Source: Oscillospiraceae bacterium (GTDB lineage: Bacteria > Bacillota > Clostridia > Oscillospirales > Acutalibacteraceae). From it: a DNA stretch of 49,871 bases. The DNA lies in assembly GCA_015066085.1 (NCBI GenBank), contig SVPA01000009.1, forward strand, positions 1 through 49,871, in the 5' to 3' direction. Shown piece by piece: positions 16,374 through 25,272 of this stretch; the stretch's first letter is position 1; every line of letters starts with the position of its first letter. The notes under the pieces are model-generated. The model was not told where the DNA came from and did not search any database. It was given only the letters and a program-made list of their open reading frames with translations. The position numbers were made by a program, and so were the translations under genes.

Positions 16374-18773
16374 ATGACAGATTTTACCCCTGAAAATACT
16401 AAAATATTACCCGCTTTGGCTCTTCGTGGGCTTGTCTGCTTCCCCGGTGTAATGTTGCACTTTGATGTCGGAAGAAAAAAATCAATAAAAGCCCTTAATG
16501 CCGCAATGGAGCGTGGGCAGAAAATTTTCCTTGTTTCTCAGAAGAATGTTTTTGATGAAGACCCTACTGGTGCCGACCTTTACAGTATAGGCTGTGTTGC
16601 AAAGATATGTCAGGTCCTTCGTATGAAAGATGACAGCGTAAAGGTGCTTGTTGAGGGCCTTTACCGTGCAAAAACGGTTGAACTTGACAGTTCCGGAAGT
16701 TTTATGACCGCCGCTGTTAAGAAGTGCGAAATCCCGGCAAATCGTCACCGCAAGGTTTATCTTGAAACCCTTGCAAGAAAAATTCGTGCCGAATTTGAAG
16801 GCTATGTTGCAAAAGGAATAAAAATTGCTCCCGATATTGCCGTAACCGTTGCTTCTAATGATGATGTAGGTTTTCTTGCCGACTTTATTGCTTTCAATAT
16901 CCCCGTGCCCGTTGACGATAAGCAGTTTATTCTTGAACAGTTAAATCCCGTTTCCCGTGCAAAAATTGCCCTTGAACTCTTGTCAAAAGAGTCTGAAATT
17001 ATTGATATAGACCGAAAAATCGGCGAAAGGGTTAAAACCCAGATAGACGATAATCAGCGTGAGTATTATCTTCGTGAGCAAATAAAGGCTATAAACTTTG
17101 AACTTTACGGAGATGAGAGTGATGATGAAGCAGAGGAGTATTTTTCAAAAATCGAGAAACTTTCTGCCCCCGACTATGTTTTGGAAAAACTAACCGCCGA
17201 AGTCCGTAAACTTCAGAAAATGCCCCAGGGCTCTCATGAGGGCACCGTGGTCAGAGGCTATCTTGACACCTGTCTTGAACTGCCTTGGAATACCTATACC
17301 GAGGCAAAGTTGGAAATACCGAAATCCGAGCAGATTTTAAACCGTGATTTTTACGGAATGGATAAGGTTAAAGAGCGCATAATTGAGCAACTTTCGGTTT
17401 ATCTTTTAAACCCCGATATAAAGGGGCAGATAATCTGTCTTGTCGGTCCTCCCGGTGTCGGCAAAACTTCAATCGGAAAGGCGATAGCCGAGTGCATGGG
17501 AAGAAAATATGCCCGTATCTCTCTTGGCGGAATTCGTGATGAAGCCGAAATCAGAGGCCACAGAAAAACCTATATCGGTGCAATGCCGGGTAAAATAATA
17601 AACGCCGTAAAACAAGCGGGAAGCAATAACCCTCTTATTCTGCTTGATGAGATTGATAAACTTGCAAGTGATTATAAGGGCGACCCCTCGGCTGCTCTTT
17701 TAGAGGTTCTCGATAAAGAGCAGAACAATACCTTTGTCGACCACTTTATTGATATGCCCTACGATTTAAGCAAAGCGGTGTTTATCACTACCGCAAACGA
17801 CGCTTCTTTAATTCCCGCCCCCTTGCTTGACCGTATGGAAGTAATTGAACTTTCTTCCTACACAAGAGAGGAAAAGTTTAATATAGCAAAAAATCATCTG
17901 GTCAAAAAAGAAGTTAAAAATCACGGCCTTGACGGAAGAAAGATTAAAATAACCGATGAGGCAATTTATGACCTTATTGATTTTTATACTCGTGAAGCGG
18001 GGGTGCGTAAACTCGAAAGAACTATCGCAACCCTTTGCAGAAAAACCGCTAAACTGATAGCGTCGGGAGAGAAAAAACAGGTTAAAATAACCTCGGATAC
18101 AGTTCTTGAAATGCTCGGTAAACATAAGTACCGCCCCGAAGAAGTTCTTGAATCCGACGAGGTCGGAATAATAAATGGCCTTGCCTGGACAAGCGTCGGC
18201 GGCGAAATTATGCAACTTGAGGTTTCGGTAATGTCGGGAACGGGTAAAACAGAACTTACCGGTTCTCTTGGAGATGTTATGAAAGAATCGGCTAAAGCCG
18301 CCGTATCTTTTGTAAGGGCAAATGCCGACAAGTACGGAATAGACCCTGATTTTTATAAGAATAAGGATATCCATATTCACGCAACCGAAAACGCCGTTCC
18401 AAAAGACGGACCGAGTGCAGGTGTTACAATCACAACTGCTTTAGTGTCCGCCCTTACGGGAATTCCCGTCCGCAGAGATGTTGCAATGACGGGAGAGGTG
18501 ACAATCAAAGGTAGAGTCCTCGCTATCGGAGGCCTTAAGGAAAAAACAATGGCGGCCTACCGTGCAGGTGTTAAAACCGTCTTTATTCCTAAAGCCAATG
18601 AATCCGATATTGCCGAACTTGATAAAACCGTTCTTGCAAATCTTGAAATTAAGGTTGCCGACAGGGTTGAAACCGTAATTGCAGGAGCACTTTGCACTTT
18701 GGACGATAAGAAGGATGAAAAGTTTGTCCCTGCCTTTGATTTTGCATTAGCCGATAACAGAATAAGCCAGTAG
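16374..18773 (+). CDS. lon: ATP-dependent protease Lon
   Basis: 799-residue LonA. An N-terminal substrate-binding domain (about 10-205) and coiled coil are followed by the AAA+ module with Walker A GPPGVGKT at 358-365 and Walker B LILLDEID near 420. The C-terminal protease domain has the Ser681-Lys724 dyad (KDGPSAG and GGLKEKT). It degrades misfolded and regulatory proteins in the cytosol. The start is 8-9 bases after GGAG. First gene of a five-gene run; the next gene begins 10 bases downstream. The lon-ysxC (engB) order matches that of Bacillus. Confidence 0.98.
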   Translation: MTDFTPENTKILPALALRGLVCFPGVMLHFDVGRKKSIKALNAAMERGQKIFLVSQKNVFDEDPTGADLYSIGCVAKICQVLRMKDDSVKVLVEGLYRAKTVELDSSGSFMTAAVKKCEIPANRHRKVYLETLARKIRAEFEGYVAKGIKIAPDIAVTVASNDDVGFLADFIAFNIPVPVDDKQFILEQLNPVSRAKIALELLSKESEIIDIDRKIGERVKTQIDDNQREYYLREQIKAINFELYGDESDDEAEEYFSKIEKLSAPDYVLEKLTAEVRKLQKMPQGSHEGTVVRGYLDTCLELPWNTYTEAKLEIPKSEQILNRDFYGMDKVKERIIEQLSVYLLNPDIKGQIICLVGPPGVGKTSIGKAIAECMGRKYARISLGGIRDEAEIRGHRKTYIGAMPGKIINAVKQAGSNNPLILLDEIDKLASDYKGDPSAALLEVLDKEQNNTFVDHFIDMPYDLSKAVFITTANDASLIPAPLLDRMEVIELSSYTREEKFNIAKNHLVKKEVKNHGLDGRKIKITDEAIYDLIDFYTREAGVRKLERTIATLCRKTAKLIASGEKKQVKITSDTVLEMLGKHKYRPEEVLESDEVGIINGLAWTSVGGEIMQLEVSVMSGTGKTELTGSLGDVMKESAKAAVSFVRANADKYGIDPDFYKNKDIHIHATENAVPKDGPSAGVTITTALVSALTGIPVRRDVAMTGEVTIKGRVLAIGGLKEKTMAAYRAGVKTVFIPKANESDIAELDKTVLANLEIKVADRVETVIAGALCTLDDKKDEKFVPAFDFALADNRISQ

Positions 18774-18783
18774 GAGAATTATT

Positions 18784-19368
18784 ATGAATTTTAATAATGC
18801 CTTTTTCGAAAAGGCGTTTGGCACCTTTGAGCAACTTTCCGTCTCCGACCTTCCCGAGTTTTGTTTTTCGGGTCGCTCGAATGTGGGAAAATCTTCGCTT
18901 ATTAACAAACTGACCAACCGCAAAAGTTTAGCCAGAGTAAGCGGAAAACCGGGTAAAACCGTAACCATTAACTTTTACCGTGCGGATAATATCCGTATTG
19001 TAGACCTTCCCGGTTACGGATATGCAAAGGTTCCTTTTGCCGAGCGCACCCGTTGGTCTGACCTTATGGAAGGCTACTTTAAATCCGGCAGAAATATTAA
19101 ATGTGTCTTCGCACTTATTGATATGCGCCACCCCGCTACTGATTTTGATATTGCAATGCTTGATTTTATGCAGCAAATGGATATACCATATCACATAGTG
19201 CTGACCAAAAGCGACAAACTAAACAAAACCGAATATGCAAATCGTTTAACCGCCGTAAACGAAGAACTTTACGGTTTTATAGAAGATTGCGAAATAATTC
19301 CTTTCTCGGCTCAAACGGGCGAGGGAGTATCAAAACTTCAAGAAATTATTGAAAACTTAAGAGGTTAA
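18784..19368 (+). CDS. engB: Ribosome biogenesis GTPase EngB/YsxC
   Basis: 194-residue TRAFAC GTPase of the YihA/YsxC type. G1 is GRSNVGKSS at 30-38, G2 is the threonine in GKPGKTVTINFY, G3 is DLPGYGYAKV from residue 74, and G4 is TKSD near 138. It assists late assembly of the 50S subunit. It follows lon by 10 bases with a GGAG site and is followed after 2 bases by lysA. Confidence 0.96.
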   Translation: MNFNNAFFEKAFGTFEQLSVSDLPEFCFSGRSNVGKSSLINKLTNRKSLARVSGKPGKTVTINFYRADNIRIVDLPGYGYAKVPFAERTRWSDLMEGYFKSGRNIKCVFALIDMRHPATDFDIAMLDFMQQMDIPYHIVLTKSDKLNKTEYANRLTAVNEELYGFIEDCEIIPFSAQTGEGVSKLQEIIENLRG

Positions 19369-19370
19369 AA

Positions 19371-20666
19371 ATGTTAAATAATAGATTTGGCGTAAATGAA
19401 AAGGGCAATTTAACCCTTGGCGGAGTAGATACCGTAGAACTTGCAAACACCTACGGTACCCCTCTTTACGTTATGGATGAAAACGATATAAGAAATAATT
19501 GCCGAGAGTTTAAAAGTGCTTTCGATAAATATTATGGCGGTAACGCCCGCGTATATTTTGCGAGTAAGGCCTTTTCCTGCAAGGAAATGTATCGCATAGT
19601 AGAAAGCGAAATGCTCTGTACCGATGTAGTTTCGGGCGGAGAACTCTATACCGCCTTGTCGGTTGGCTTTCCTGCCGAAAAAATAGGCTTCCACGGTAAT
19701 AACAAAACCCCCGAAGAACTAGCCCTTGCCCTTGATAGCAACGTTGGAAGAATAATTGTAGATAACATTTATGAACTTCATAATCTCAACGCTATGGCAA
19801 AAGATAAAAATAAGGTTCAAAAAATTCTTTTACGAATTAAACCCGGTATCGACTGCCATACCCACGACTATGTAAAAACAGGTCAAATCGACTGCAAGTT
19901 CGGTTTCGCTCTTGAAAATGGCGAAGCGGTTAAAGCCGTGGAAGAAGTTTTAAAAATGGAAAATGTCGAACTTGTGGGAATCCATTGCCATATCGGTTCT
20001 CAAATATTCGAAACCCAACCTTTTGTAGACGCTGCGGACATTATGGTTGCTTTAGCAAAAAATATAAAAGATACCTTCGGTATCACTTTAAGCGAAATTA
20101 ACTTTGGCGGCGGCTATGGTGTTAAATATCTCGAAACCGATAAGCCCGTTTCTAAAGATGAAAGTATTCGTCTGCTTTGCGAAGCGGTTAAAACCGCCTG
20201 CGAAACCTACGAATTCCCGCTGCCCGCTCTTTCTATTGAGCCGGGTCGTTCCATTGTTGGCGATGCTAACCTAACCCTATACAAAATCGGGGTAGTTAAA
20301 AACATCGAAAATGTTCGAACCTATGTGTCTATAGATGGTGGTATGGGCGACAACCCCCGTTATGCCCTCTATAATGCAGAATACGAGGTAGTTGTTGCGA
20401 ATAAGGCAGATAAACCCCGTGATTTTGTTGCTACTATTGCGGGTAAATGTTGCGAAAGCGGCGACCTTATTCAAGAACACACAAAAATCCAAACCCCCGA
20501 AGTAGGGGACACCCTTGCGGTTCTGACTACGGGTGCCTACAACTATTCAATGGCAAGTAACTATAACCGAATTCCCCGTCCTGCCGCAGTAATGGTAAAA
20601 GACGGAGAGGCTCGTTTAATTATCAAGCGTGAAAACTATGAAGATTTAATTTTAAAGGATATTTAA
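19371..20666 (+). CDS. lysA: Diaminopimelate decarboxylase
   Basis: 431-residue fold-type III PLP enzyme. The cofactor lysine is Lys66 in VYFASKAFSC. HCHIGSQI, the glycine loop NFGGGYGV, SIEPGRSIVG and the C-terminal GKCCESGDLI (active-site cysteine of the partner subunit) are all present. It converts meso-diaminopimelate to lysine, the last step of lysine synthesis. Start 2 bases after the engB stop, with the ribosome site inside engB. No lysine riboswitch can lie in the 2-base gap, so control is presumably from the lon promoter. Confidence 0.96.
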   Translation: MLNNRFGVNEKGNLTLGGVDTVELANTYGTPLYVMDENDIRNNCREFKSAFDKYYGGNARVYFASKAFSCKEMYRIVESEMLCTDVVSGGELYTALSVGFPAEKIGFHGNNKTPEELALALDSNVGRIIVDNIYELHNLNAMAKDKNKVQKILLRIKPGIDCHTHDYVKTGQIDCKFGFALENGEAVKAVEEVLKMENVELVGIHCHIGSQIFETQPFVDAADIMVALAKNIKDTFGITLSEINFGGGYGVKYLETDKPVSKDESIRLLCEAVKTACETYEFPLPALSIEPGRSIVGDANLTLYKIGVVKNIENVRTYVSIDGGMGDNPRYALYNAEYEVVVANKADKPRDFVATIAGKCCESGDLIQEHTKIQTPEVGDTLAVLTTGAYNYSMASNYNRIPRPAAVMVKDGEARLIIKRENYEDLILKDI

Positions 20667-20668
20667 GT

Positions 20669-21565
20669 ATGATTGACTTTAAAAGTCCAAAACTTTCCGA
20701 TTATGAAAAGTTCGCCCCCTTCTTTTTTGACGAGGGCGAACTTTCTTGTGAAATGAATTTCATAAGTATATATGTTTGGAAAAGGGTTTATGAAAATAAG
20801 TTTTATCTTGACGATAAAACTCTTATTTTCAGAAGTATTGATGAAGAGGGTAACTATATGTTCTCTCTTCCTTACGGCGATCTTAAGTACGGAATGAACT
20901 TGATTTTCGACTACTGCAAAGAAAAGGAAATAGCACCAAACCTTTGGACAAGCAAGGGAAAAAGGCTGGACCTCTTTAGAGAACTTTACGGTTCGTTTGA
21001 GTTTATTCCCCAAAGAGATAATTTTGATTATATCTATAACAGGAAAGATTTGGCTGAACTTGCGGGTAAAAAATACCATTCAAAACGCAATCACATCTCG
21101 GCTTTTTCAAAAAAATATAATTGGACTTACGAGCCTTTGACTAACGAAAATATGGAAGATTTTCTCGCCTTTTCTGATAAATGGTATGAAGATAGAATGG
21201 TAGAAGAGGACGAGGGGCTTAAAGCCGAGAAAAAAGCGCTCGGCGAAATTTTAAATTCAAATATTGGAATAAACTATAAAGGCGCTATGATTAAGGTAGA
21301 AGACAAGGTAGTTGCAATAACGCTCGGTTCGCCCATAAATTCTTTTACCTTTGATATACATTATGAAAAAGCCGACAAAGATTTTGCAACGGCTTATACC
21401 GTAATAAATCGAGAATTTGCTTTAAGAGAACTTTCCCACTACAAATATATAAACCGAGAAGACGATTTGGGTATTGAGGGACTGCGCAAAGCGAAACTTT
21501 CTTATAAGCCCGAAATAATTCTCGAAAAATACAGCCTTATTTACAAAGGGGAGGAGTTATCTTGA
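20669..21565 (+). CDS. DUF2156 protein, phosphatidylglycerol lysyltransferase C-domain-like
   Basis: 298-residue soluble protein of the DUF2156 type, a double GNAT-like fold related to the catalytic domain of MprF. Family-typical segments are the early SCEMNFISIYVWKR, KKYHSKRNHISAFSKKY around 130-146, and the late FALRELSHYKYINREDDLGIEGLRKAK. Unlike MprF it has no membrane flippase part. The function is not established; transfer of an amino-acyl group from aminoacyl-tRNA is possible by relationship. It starts 2 bases after lysA and overlaps the following GNAT gene by 4 bases. Confidence 0.82.
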   Translation: MIDFKSPKLSDYEKFAPFFFDEGELSCEMNFISIYVWKRVYENKFYLDDKTLIFRSIDEEGNYMFSLPYGDLKYGMNLIFDYCKEKEIAPNLWTSKGKRLDLFRELYGSFEFIPQRDNFDYIYNRKDLAELAGKKYHSKRNHISAFSKKYNWTYEPLTNENMEDFLAFSDKWYEDRMVEEDEGLKAEKKALGEILNSNIGINYKGAMIKVEDKVVAITLGSPINSFTFDIHYEKADKDFATAYTVINREFALRELSHYKYINREDDLGIEGLRKAKLSYKPEIILEKYSLIYKGEELS

Positions 21566-22296
21566 AAGAACAGGTTTTAAGCCTTTATAAAACCGCTTTT
21601 AATGACCCCGACGTCTTTACTGAAGATTTTATTGACCGCTATTTTGAAACCTCCTGCCGTTATACAGTTAAAGACGGTCGGGTTGTCAGTATGCTTTTTC
21701 TTCTGGATGCTACTATGCAAAAGGGCGAAGAAATGCTCTGCGGAAAATATCTTTACGCCGCCGCCACCCACCCCGATTTTAAGGGTCAGGGCCTAATGAC
21801 CGATTTAATAGAAAAGGCAAAGCGTGAAACGGCAGAAAAAGGCGAATTTCTGCTTACCAAACCCGCAACCGAGACCCTTTTTAACTTCTATAAAAAGTTT
21901 GGCTTTAAAACGGCGGTATTTTCTAAAGATGAGCAGTACCGTCTTACTAAAAAAACTAAACCCCTTAAAAAACTTAACAAAAATGACTACCTTTCAAAAA
22001 GAGCAGAACTTTTAAAGGAACAAGCCTATATTACGCTTTCGGATACCGATTATATCTATTCTTTTTTTACCCTTTTCGGAAACGAAAATACTGTTTGTGC
22101 GGTTGATTTAACCGAAGAAACACCAACTGTCAGAGAATTTATTTCGTTGGCGGAGGACGGAAAAGACGCCCTTCTTTTAGCGGTCGGCAAAAACAAGGCG
22201 GTTTTTAGAGAACAAGGCGATACCCCTTTTGCTATGATAATCTTTCCAAAAGGCAAAGGAGAAAGCCTTGTAAACTTTTCTGTTGCTATAGATTAA
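21562..22296 (+). CDS. GNAT family N-acetyltransferase
   Basis: 244-residue protein with an N-terminal GNAT domain. The acetyl-CoA-binding motif A reads ATHPDFKGQGLMTDLIEKA (about 73-91) and is followed by a YKKFGFKTA segment. The C-terminal third may be a second, degenerate half. TTG start behind GGGGAGGAG, overlapping the previous stop by 4 bases (TTGA), so the two products are translationally coupled and perhaps partners. Acceptor unknown. Last gene of the lon run. Confidence 0.82.
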   Translation: MKEQVLSLYKTAFNDPDVFTEDFIDRYFETSCRYTVKDGRVVSMLFLLDATMQKGEEMLCGKYLYAAATHPDFKGQGLMTDLIEKAKRETAEKGEFLLTKPATETLFNFYKKFGFKTAVFSKDEQYRLTKKTKPLKKLNKNDYLSKRAELLKEQAYITLSDTDYIYSFFTLFGNENTVCAVDLTEETPTVREFISLAEDGKDALLLAVGKNKAVFREQGDTPFAMIIFPKGKGESLVNFSVAID

Positions 22297-22302
22297 ACAA
22301 AT

Positions 22303-22324
22303 CCCTCCGTTGACAAGCGGAGGG
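22303..22324 (+). terminator. Hairpin at the end of the lon operon (weak terminator)
   Basis: CCCTCCG (22303-22309) pairs with CGGAGGG (22318-22324); the 8-base loop is TTGACAAG. The tail GTTCTAATATAT is only weakly T-rich. The loop itself contains the -35 box of the next gene. Confidence 0.5.
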
Positions 22325-22339
22325 GTTCTAATATATAAT
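22310..22339 (+). promoter_or_regulatory. Promoter of rpe
   Basis: TTGACA (22310-22315) and TATAAT (22334-22339), both perfect, separated by 18 bases, about 34 bases before the rpe ATG. The -35 box is the loop of the hairpin at 22303-22324. Confidence 0.75.
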
Positions 22340-22372
22340 ACATACTATAAAAATGTCGTTTTGAGGTGCTTT

Positions 22373-23017
22373 ATGGTAAAACTTTCTCCCTCGGTTTTAA
22401 CTAGTGATTTTTTAACTCTAAAACAAATCTTACCGCAGTTTGAGGCTTCGGGCGTTGAAATGCTCCACCTTGATGTTATGGACGGAATTTTCGTTCCTAA
22501 TATTTCCTTTGGTGTGCCTGTGATTAAGTCCATAAAAGCCCATACAAATATCCCGCTTGATGTTCACCTTATGATTGACCGTCCCCATAGATATATTAAG
22601 CAGTTTGCCGAAGTTTCCGACTGGCTCGGGTTCCATTATGAAGCAGGTTCGAATGTAGCCGAAACCTTAAAAGAAATTCGCGCTCTCGGCTGTAAATCCT
22701 GCCTTACAATAAAACCTAAAACCGAGCCCGAAGAAATTTTCGAGTTTTTGCCCCTCTGTGATATGGTGCTCGTAATGTCGGTTGAGCCAGGTTTTGGCGG
22801 TCAAAAGTTTATGCCAAGCGCTCTGCCTAAAATAAAGGCAATAAAAGCCGAAGCCGAAAGGCTGGGACTTAACCTTGAAATTGAAATAGACGGCGGAATT
22901 AACGCCGAAACCGCCCCCCTTGCCGTAGAGGCGGGAGCAACCGTGTTGGTTGCGGGTAATTACATTTTTTCTGCGGACGATATTCCTAAAACCGTCGAGG
23001 AAATCCACCGTCTTTAA
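22373..23017 (+). CDS. rpe: Ribulose-phosphate 3-epimerase
   Basis: 214-residue TIM-barrel epimerase of typical length. Metal and catalytic residues lie in LHLDVMDGIFVPN (early), LDVHLMI, VMSVEPGFGGQKF and EIDGGIN. It interconverts ribulose-5-phosphate and xylulose-5-phosphate, supplying the transketolase encoded at 46.4-48.2 kb. The ATG at 22373 follows GAGGTG; a frame extending 63 bases further upstream would run through the promoter and is not used. Its stop is a single base from the stop of the convergent MecA-like gene. Confidence 0.96.
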   Translation: MVKLSPSVLTSDFLTLKQILPQFEASGVEMLHLDVMDGIFVPNISFGVPVIKSIKAHTNIPLDVHLMIDRPHRYIKQFAEVSDWLGFHYEAGSNVAETLKEIRALGCKSCLTIKPKTEPEEIFEFLPLCDMVLVMSVEPGFGGQKFMPSALPKIKAIKAEAERLGLNLEIEIDGGINAETAPLAVEAGATVLVAGNYIFSADDIPKTVEEIHRL

Positions 23018-23018
23018 T

Positions 23019-23567
23019 TTAAAGTTTTGCTAAAACCGAAATGGCGTTTTTTGGGATAAGTTCTTTGCCGTATTCTTCGGTTTTTGCTTTTTCTATCTCG
23101 CTTTTATAAAGTTTCTTACTAAAACCGAAAGCGCAATTTTCACAGTTTAATCCCGAATTTGCCGAAAGAATAAGCCTGAACCCTTTTTCCATTTTGAAAA
23201 ATCGGCTTTCTTTAAATTCGCTGTTTTGTGACGCTAAACTCTTGGAAAAAGCAATAGCGTCGTTACAGTTTTTAAACTCTAATACAAAGGACGAAACCCT
23301 CTTTTCTTTGAGTTTAAGCACTAGTGCGGGTTTAATAAAATAAATATCGCACCCACCCGATATATTGCCGACAATCTCGGTAAAAACGCCCTTTGTTCCA
23401 ACCTTAAAACCGCTGTCGGAAATCGCTTTTTTTAAAAGCAGATTTATTGCATACTGTGTCTGCTTGGAGTCTTCGCAAATCTTCTCCTTTGAACCGAAAA
23501 GGCGAAGCATTTCTTCCTTGTTAAGCGATATTCTGAATCTGTCGCCTTTAAGCACCGTGTATGTCAT
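23019..23567 (-). CDS. MecA-like adaptor protein
   Basis: 182-residue protein resembling the ClpC adaptor MecA. The N-terminal part (TVLKGDRFRISLNKEEMLRL, then a run to GGCDIYFIKP near residue 80) has the layout of the MecA substrate-binding domain. The C-terminal part (SFVLEFKNCNDAIAFSKSL onward) fits the ClpC-binding alpha/beta domain. The usual acidic linker is short. MecA-type proteins deliver substrates to ClpCP; the partner is not in this window. The start at 23567 is chosen for the GGAGG 6 bases upstream; an in-frame extension of 16 residues lacks such a site. Identification is by overall pattern, so moderate. Confidence 0.6.
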   Translation of the reverse strand: MTYTVLKGDRFRISLNKEEMLRLFGSKEKICEDSKQTQYAINLLLKKAISDSGFKVGTKGVFTEIVGNISGGCDIYFIKPALVLKLKEKRVSSFVLEFKNCNDAIAFSKSLASQNSEFKESRFFKMEKGFRLILSANSGLNCENCAFGFSKKLYKSEIEKAKTEEYGKELIPKNAISVLAKL

Positions 23568-23640
23568 ATAGGTCCTCCAAACCAAAGGGTATAAACTTTT
23601 AAAACAAGTTAACACTATCTTTTAAAAAGGTGGTGAAGAC

Positions 23641-23766
23641 TTGCGGGATAATTCTAAAAAAGAAACAGTAAAACTAATACTAAAATCTGCTTTTGTAACG
23701 GCAATTTGTTTTTTGCTCATTGGTATAGGTTTTTTTGCCGCCAAATTCTTTTTTGGCGGATTTTAA
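23641..23766 (+). CDS. 41-residue single-pass membrane peptide, function unknown
   Basis: Short frame starting with TTG behind AAAAAGGTGGTG, encoding 41 residues. A charged N-terminus (RDNSKKETVK) precedes one hydrophobic helix (about 16-33, AFVTAICFLLIGIGFFAA) and a Phe/Gly-rich end. It lies 20 bases before the phosphohexomutase gene on the same strand, probably in one transcript, and diverges from the MecA-like gene. The good ribosome site and clean membrane-segment composition argue that it is real. No function recognised. Confidence 0.55.
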   Translation: MRDNSKKETVKLILKSAFVTAICFLLIGIGFFAAKFFFGGF

Positions 23767-23786
23767 TATGTAAAGGATGAAAGTTT

Positions 23787-25265
23787 ATGAACTATAAGGA
23801 ACTTAAAAGCGGTACCGATGTCAGAGGAATCGCTTCCGATTTGGGCGGCAAAACCGTAAATCTGACCGATACTGCCGTGTTTGATATCACCTCGGCTTTT
23901 GCTGTTTTCGTTGCTAACAAATACGGTAAAAAAACGGGCGAACTTAAACTTGCTGTCGGCCATGACTCAAGAATTTCTGCCGATAGAATCTCGGTTAAGG
24001 TTATCGAGGCGTTTAAAAGTCTTGGCGTACATATAATTGATTGCGGTTTGGCGTCTACCCCTGCAATGTTTATGACTACTGTCGATATACAAACCGACGG
24101 CGCCGTTCAAATTACCGCAAGTCATCACCCCTTTGACCGTAACGGACTAAAATTCTTTACCCGAGAGGGTGGCCTTGAAAGCGCTGAACTTTCTGAAATA
24201 ATAGACCTTGCTGAAAAGGGTAATTTCCCAAAATGTGACGGCTCTCTTCTTGAAAAAATGGATTATATGTCGGTCTATGCCAAAGGCCTTCGCTCAATAA
24301 TTTGTAAATCTGTCGGTAAAACCGAGGAAGAAAAGCCTCTCGCTGACTATCATATTGTTGTTGACGCAGGTAACGGCGTTGGCGGATTTTATGCAACCGA
24401 TGTTTTAGCCCCCCTTGGAGCCGATATTTCGGGCAGTCGTTTTCTGGAACCCGACGGAATGTTCCCTAACCATATTCCAAATCCCGAAGATAAAACCGCA
24501 ATGCAGAGTATTACCGAAGCGGTACGAGAGAGCAAAGCCGACCTTGGCGTTATTTTTGATACCGATGTTGACCGAGCAGGTTGTGTTGACTCGGCAGGGG
24601 AGGAAATAAACCGAAACCGTCTTATTGCTCTTGCCGCTGTAATTGCGTCCGACGGCAGAAAGGGAGCAACTATTGTTACCGACTCGGTAACCTCCGATGG
24701 ACTTCGTGAATTTATTGAAAAGGACCTTGAGTGTAAGCATTACCGCTACCGCCGAGGATATAAGAATGTTATCAACAAGGCAATAGAACTCTGCGGTCAA
24801 GGAGTTGACTGCCCCCTTGCTATCGAAACTTCGGGTCATGCCGCCCTTAAAGAAAATTATTTCCTTGACGACGGAGCATATCTTATTACAAAGATTATTG
24901 TTGAACTCGGAAAAGGCAGAGACCTTAACGATACCCTTAAAAACCTCAAATGTCCCGCCGAGGAAAAGGAATGCCGTTTCTCAATTACTAAAGAGGACTT
25001 TAAACCTTACGGACTTTTTGTAATAGATGAGCTTGAAAAGTTTGTTTTATCAAAACCCGAGATTTTCAGGGTTGCTGACGACAACCGAGAGGGCATCAGA
25101 GTTTCAACCGAATACGGCTGGTTCCTTTTAAGACTCAGTGTTCACGACCCCGTAATGCCCCTTAACTTCGAAAGCGACGAAATAGGCGGAACCGATAAGA
25201 TGATTGACCTTATAAAACCTTTTTTCAGCACCTTTGACGGTCTGGATATTTCGGCTTTAAAATAA
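23787..25265 (+). CDS. Phosphohexomutase (phosphomannomutase/phosphoglucomutase family)
   Basis: 492-residue alpha-D-phosphohexomutase. The phosphoserine loop reads TASHHP with Ser112, where most members have TASHNP. The metal loop is FDTDVDRAG with Asp258, Asp260 and Asp262. The sugar loop ETSGH and the C-terminal REGIRVS...RLSVHDPVMPLN phosphate region are of the variant subgroup that lacks the RPSGTEP form. It should interconvert hexose-1- and hexose-6-phosphates; mannose versus glucose cannot be decided. Use of glucose-1-phosphate from GlgP is a reasonable inference. Terminator shared with the convergent cysteine-rich gene. Confidence 0.88.
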   Translation: MNYKELKSGTDVRGIASDLGGKTVNLTDTAVFDITSAFAVFVANKYGKKTGELKLAVGHDSRISADRISVKVIEAFKSLGVHIIDCGLASTPAMFMTTVDIQTDGAVQITASHHPFDRNGLKFFTREGGLESAELSEIIDLAEKGNFPKCDGSLLEKMDYMSVYAKGLRSIICKSVGKTEEEKPLADYHIVVDAGNGVGGFYATDVLAPLGADISGSRFLEPDGMFPNHIPNPEDKTAMQSITEAVRESKADLGVIFDTDVDRAGCVDSAGEEINRNRLIALAAVIASDGRKGATIVTDSVTSDGLREFIEKDLECKHYRYRRGYKNVINKAIELCGQGVDCPLAIETSGHAALKENYFLDDGAYLITKIIVELGKGRDLNDTLKNLKCPAEEKECRFSITKEDFKPYGLFVIDELEKFVLSKPEIFRVADDNREGIRVSTEYGWFLLRLSVHDPVMPLNFESDEIGGTDKMIDLIKPFFSTFDGLDISALK

Positions 25266-25272
25266 GAAATTT

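Noticed and set aside
22310..22372. Longer N-terminus of Rpe starting at 22310
   Set aside because: The extra 21 codons run through the TTGACA/TATAAT promoter and have no ribosome site; ATG 22373 has GAGGTG and matches the usual start of the family.
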